NCBI RefSeq assembly: GCF_037198315.1
Contig: NZ_CP144913.1
Coordinates: forward strand, 1,426,001-1,490,000
From: Janibacter sp. A1S7
GTDB taxonomy: Bacteria; Actinomycetota; Actinomycetes; Actinomycetales; Dermatophilaceae
Direction of reading: 5' to 3'
DNA length: 64,000 nt
Positions 62,355 through 64,000 of the stretch are shown piece by piece; the first letter of the stretch is position 1, and each line of letters begins with the position of its first letter. The notes beneath the pieces are model-generated. The model was not told the origin of the DNA, ran no database searches, and worked only from the letters and a program-made list of their open reading frames with translations. Position numbers and translations under genes: made by a program.

Positions 62355-62421
62355 GGTGAGCAACGTATGGGTCCTCTCGCGGAGGAAGGATGCGCTGCGA
62401 GCACGTGATTGGTCGAAGAAT

Positions 62422-62438
62422 GTGTGCTTCCAGCACAC
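62422..62438. promoter_or_regulatory. 17-bp palindrome between the divergent bdhA and gntP genes
   Basis: GTGTGCT-TCC-AGCACAC has 7-bp arms around 3 nt. It lies 68 nt from the bdhA start and 92 nt from the permease start, a suitable place for a shared operator. Confidence 0.6.
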
Positions 62439-62529
62439 CGTTCCCGGTGGGCGCCGGGTGCCACGATCGGGGACGTTCACCACGGCCGTCGCCTGTCGAC
62501 GACCGCCCCTGCCTGATTAGGAGACACCG

Positions 62530-63981
62530 ATGTCCCTCGGACTCGTCGGCATCGTCCTGTCGCTGGGCCTGCTGATGTACCTGGCCTACCGCGGCATCAA
62601 CGTGCTGATCCTCGCGCCGATCCTGGCGCTGCTGGCCACCCTGATGGCCGGTGGGCCGATGCTCGCGACGTACACCCAGGTCTTCATGCCGGCCCTGGGC
62701 AAGTACGCCATGACCTACTTCCCGCTCTTCCTGCTGGGCGCCATCTTCGGCAAGGTGATGGACGTCAGCGGCAGCGCCAAGTCGATCGCCGACTTCATCG
62801 TCCACCGGATCGGCGCCAGCCGCGCCATCCTCGCGATCACCCTGGCCTGCGGCATCCTCACCTACGGCGGCGTCTCCCTCTTCGTCGTCGCCTTCGCCGT
62901 CTTCCCGATCGCGGCAGCCCTGTTCAAGGAAGCCGGGCTGCCCAAGCGGCTGATCCCGGCGACCATCGCGTTGGGCTCCTTCACGTTCACGATGACGGCG
63001 CTGCCGGGTACGCCGGCCATCCAGAACGCCATCCCGGCGCCCTACTTCAGCACCAACGCCTTCGCCGCGCCGGGGCTGGGGACCATCGCCGGTCTGATCA
63101 TGCTCGTGGGTGGTGTCCTCTGGCTCGACCGTCGCTCCAAGACGCTGATCGCGGCCGGCGAGGGGTACGAGCCGCCGGTGGTCGCCGGCGGCGGCTTCCT
63201 CGGTTTCGGCAAGAAGGCACCGGCCGACCCCGGGCCGGCCCCCACCCGCGGCGAGGACGAGCACCTCATGGAGCGTCCCGACGTCCCGGCGTGGCTGTCC
63301 TTCCTGCCGATCGTCGTGGTGATCGGGCTCAACTACGTGCTGGTGAACTGGATCTTCCCGAGCATGGACTTCGCGTACCTGCAGCAGGAGGCCTACGGAT
63401 CGGTCGGCATCGACGAGGTGGCCGGCATCTGGGGCATCATCGTGGCGCTCGTCGCAGCGATCGCGCTCAACCTGGGCACCAACTGGAACCGGATCCAGGA
63501 CGTCACCAAGACGGTCAACGAGGGGACGATGGGCTCCCTCCTGCCGATCTTCAACACCGCCTCGGAGGTCGGCTACGGCGCGGTCATCGCCTCCCTCGCC
63601 GCCTTCACGACCATCAAGGATGCGGTCCTGGGAGTGTCCAGCAACCCGTTGGTGTCGTTGGCGCTGTCGGTGAACGTCCTCGCCGGTATCACCGGTTCCG
63701 CTTCCGGCGGGATGAGCATCGCCCTCGAGGCCCTCGGTGACCAGTTCCGGACGTTGGGGATCGAGCAGGGCATCAACCCCGAGCTGCTCCACCGGGTCAC
63801 GGCGATCGCGTCCGGAGGGTTCGACGCACTGCCGCACAATGGCGCGGTGATCACGCTGCTGGGCATCTGCGGGCTCACCCATCGCCAGTCCTACAAGGAC
63901 ATCGGTGTGGTGGCCGTGCTCATCCCGGTGATCGCCCTCGTCGTGGTGATCGTCCTGGGTACGGTGTTCGGCAGCTTCTGA
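62530..63981 (+). CDS. GntP-family permease, probable hydroxybutyrate/gluconate importer
   Basis: The 483-residue protein has about twelve hydrophobic helices. The GntP pattern shows in LAYRGINVLILAPILALLA, FGKVMDVSGSAKSIADFIV, ACGILTYGGVSLFVVAFAVF and SGGFDALPHNGAVITLLGI. A charged loop of about 50 residues (RSKTLIAAGEGYEPP to RGEDEHLMERPD) separates two halves. AGGAG lies 7-11 nt before the ATG. GntP carriers usually move gluconate, but beside bdhA the substrate is probably 3-hydroxybutyrate. The gene ends 19 nt before the window edge. Confidence 0.88.
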   Translation: MSLGLVGIVLSLGLLMYLAYRGINVLILAPILALLATLMAGGPMLATYTQVFMPALGKYAMTYFPLFLLGAIFGKVMDVSGSAKSIADFIVHRIGASRAILAITLACGILTYGGVSLFVVAFAVFPIAAALFKEAGLPKRLIPATIALGSFTFTMTALPGTPAIQNAIPAPYFSTNAFAAPGLGTIAGLIMLVGGVLWLDRRSKTLIAAGEGYEPPVVAGGGFLGFGKKAPADPGPAPTRGEDEHLMERPDVPAWLSFLPIVVVIGLNYVLVNWIFPSMDFAYLQQEAYGSVGIDEVAGIWGIIVALVAAIALNLGTNWNRIQDVTKTVNEGTMGSLLPIFNTASEVGYGAVIASLAAFTTIKDAVLGVSSNPLVSLALSVNVLAGITGSASGGMSIALEALGDQFRTLGIEQGINPELLHRVTAIASGGFDALPHNGAVITLLGICGLTHRQSYKDIGVVAVLIPVIALVVVIVLGTVFGSF

Positions 63982-64000
63982 GCGGATGCCCGGACCGGGA

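Overview
The window is high-GC DNA, densely packed with genes, from an actinobacterium. SepH, DUF4193, DUF3710, DUF3159 and DUF5998 proteins, a PknL/Rv2175c pair and a duplicate type IIA topoisomerase set all point to Actinomycetota. The gene order resembles Micrococcales, perhaps Intrasporangiaceae; that family-level placement is an inference. No rRNA, tRNA, CRISPR array, insertion sequence or prophage was recognised. The window looks like core chromosome with one accessory-looking gene block (13.8-21.7 kb) and one orphan non-coding stretch (27.6-28.2 kb).

Region 1 (1-12.9 kb) follows the mycobacterial Rv2187-Rv2173 neighbourhood. It holds the start of a probable acyl-CoA ligase, two SRPBCC-type proteins, an ArsA-like protein without a visible P-loop, two tandem ROK sugar kinases, a PlsC acyltransferase, a MacS-type kinase with a LuxR regulator, class II DAHP synthase, a PASTA-domain Ser/Thr kinase, a LysM transglycosylase and the Rv2175c-type DNA-binding protein. 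The polyprenyl synthase at 21.8-22.9 kb is the far end of the same neighbourhood.

Region 2 (13-21.7 kb) has a nucleoside phosphorylase followed by a sugar-nucleotide epimerase and a multi-spanning membrane protein. Then comes a tightly coupled operon: GT2 glycosyltransferase, DUF2064 transferase, methyltransferase, a five-helix heme/molybdopterin oxidoreductase fusion, a small membrane protein, response regulator and histidine kinase. It is the most system-like unit of unclear function here.

Region 3 (22.9-30.2 kb) is a DNA-damage module. A perfect LexA box precedes DUF6504, a HEPN-type protein and a DnaE2-type polymerase; an orphan segment, a methyltransferase and DNA polymerase IV follow. 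Region 4 (30.3-41.4 kb) has DUF3040 and DUF456 proteins, ParE, an amino-acid permease, ParC, a Pat-type GNAT/acyl-CoA synthetase fusion and DUF5998. Region 5 (41.4-54.2 kb) has a phosphodiesterase-like enzyme, thymidine kinase, SepH, ferrochelatase, an inositol-phosphatase-like enzyme, DUF4193, dUTPase, DUF3710, an OB-fold protein, DUF3159, two TrkA proteins, a permease and a TrmA/RlmD-type methyltransferase. Region 6 (54.2-64 kb) has aconitase behind an 18-bp palindrome, a leaderless gene whose start codon lies inside a second perfect LexA box, Dxs, and a 3-hydroxybutyrate module (PucR regulator, dehydrogenase, GntP permease).

Three sequence-level patterns recur. Many genes have a -10-like hexamer exactly 6-7 nt before the start codon, which predicts leaderless mRNAs. 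Most convergent gene pairs end in perfect hairpins built from the 9-mer CGAAGGGGG. That 9-mer is strongly over-represented in coding DNA too.
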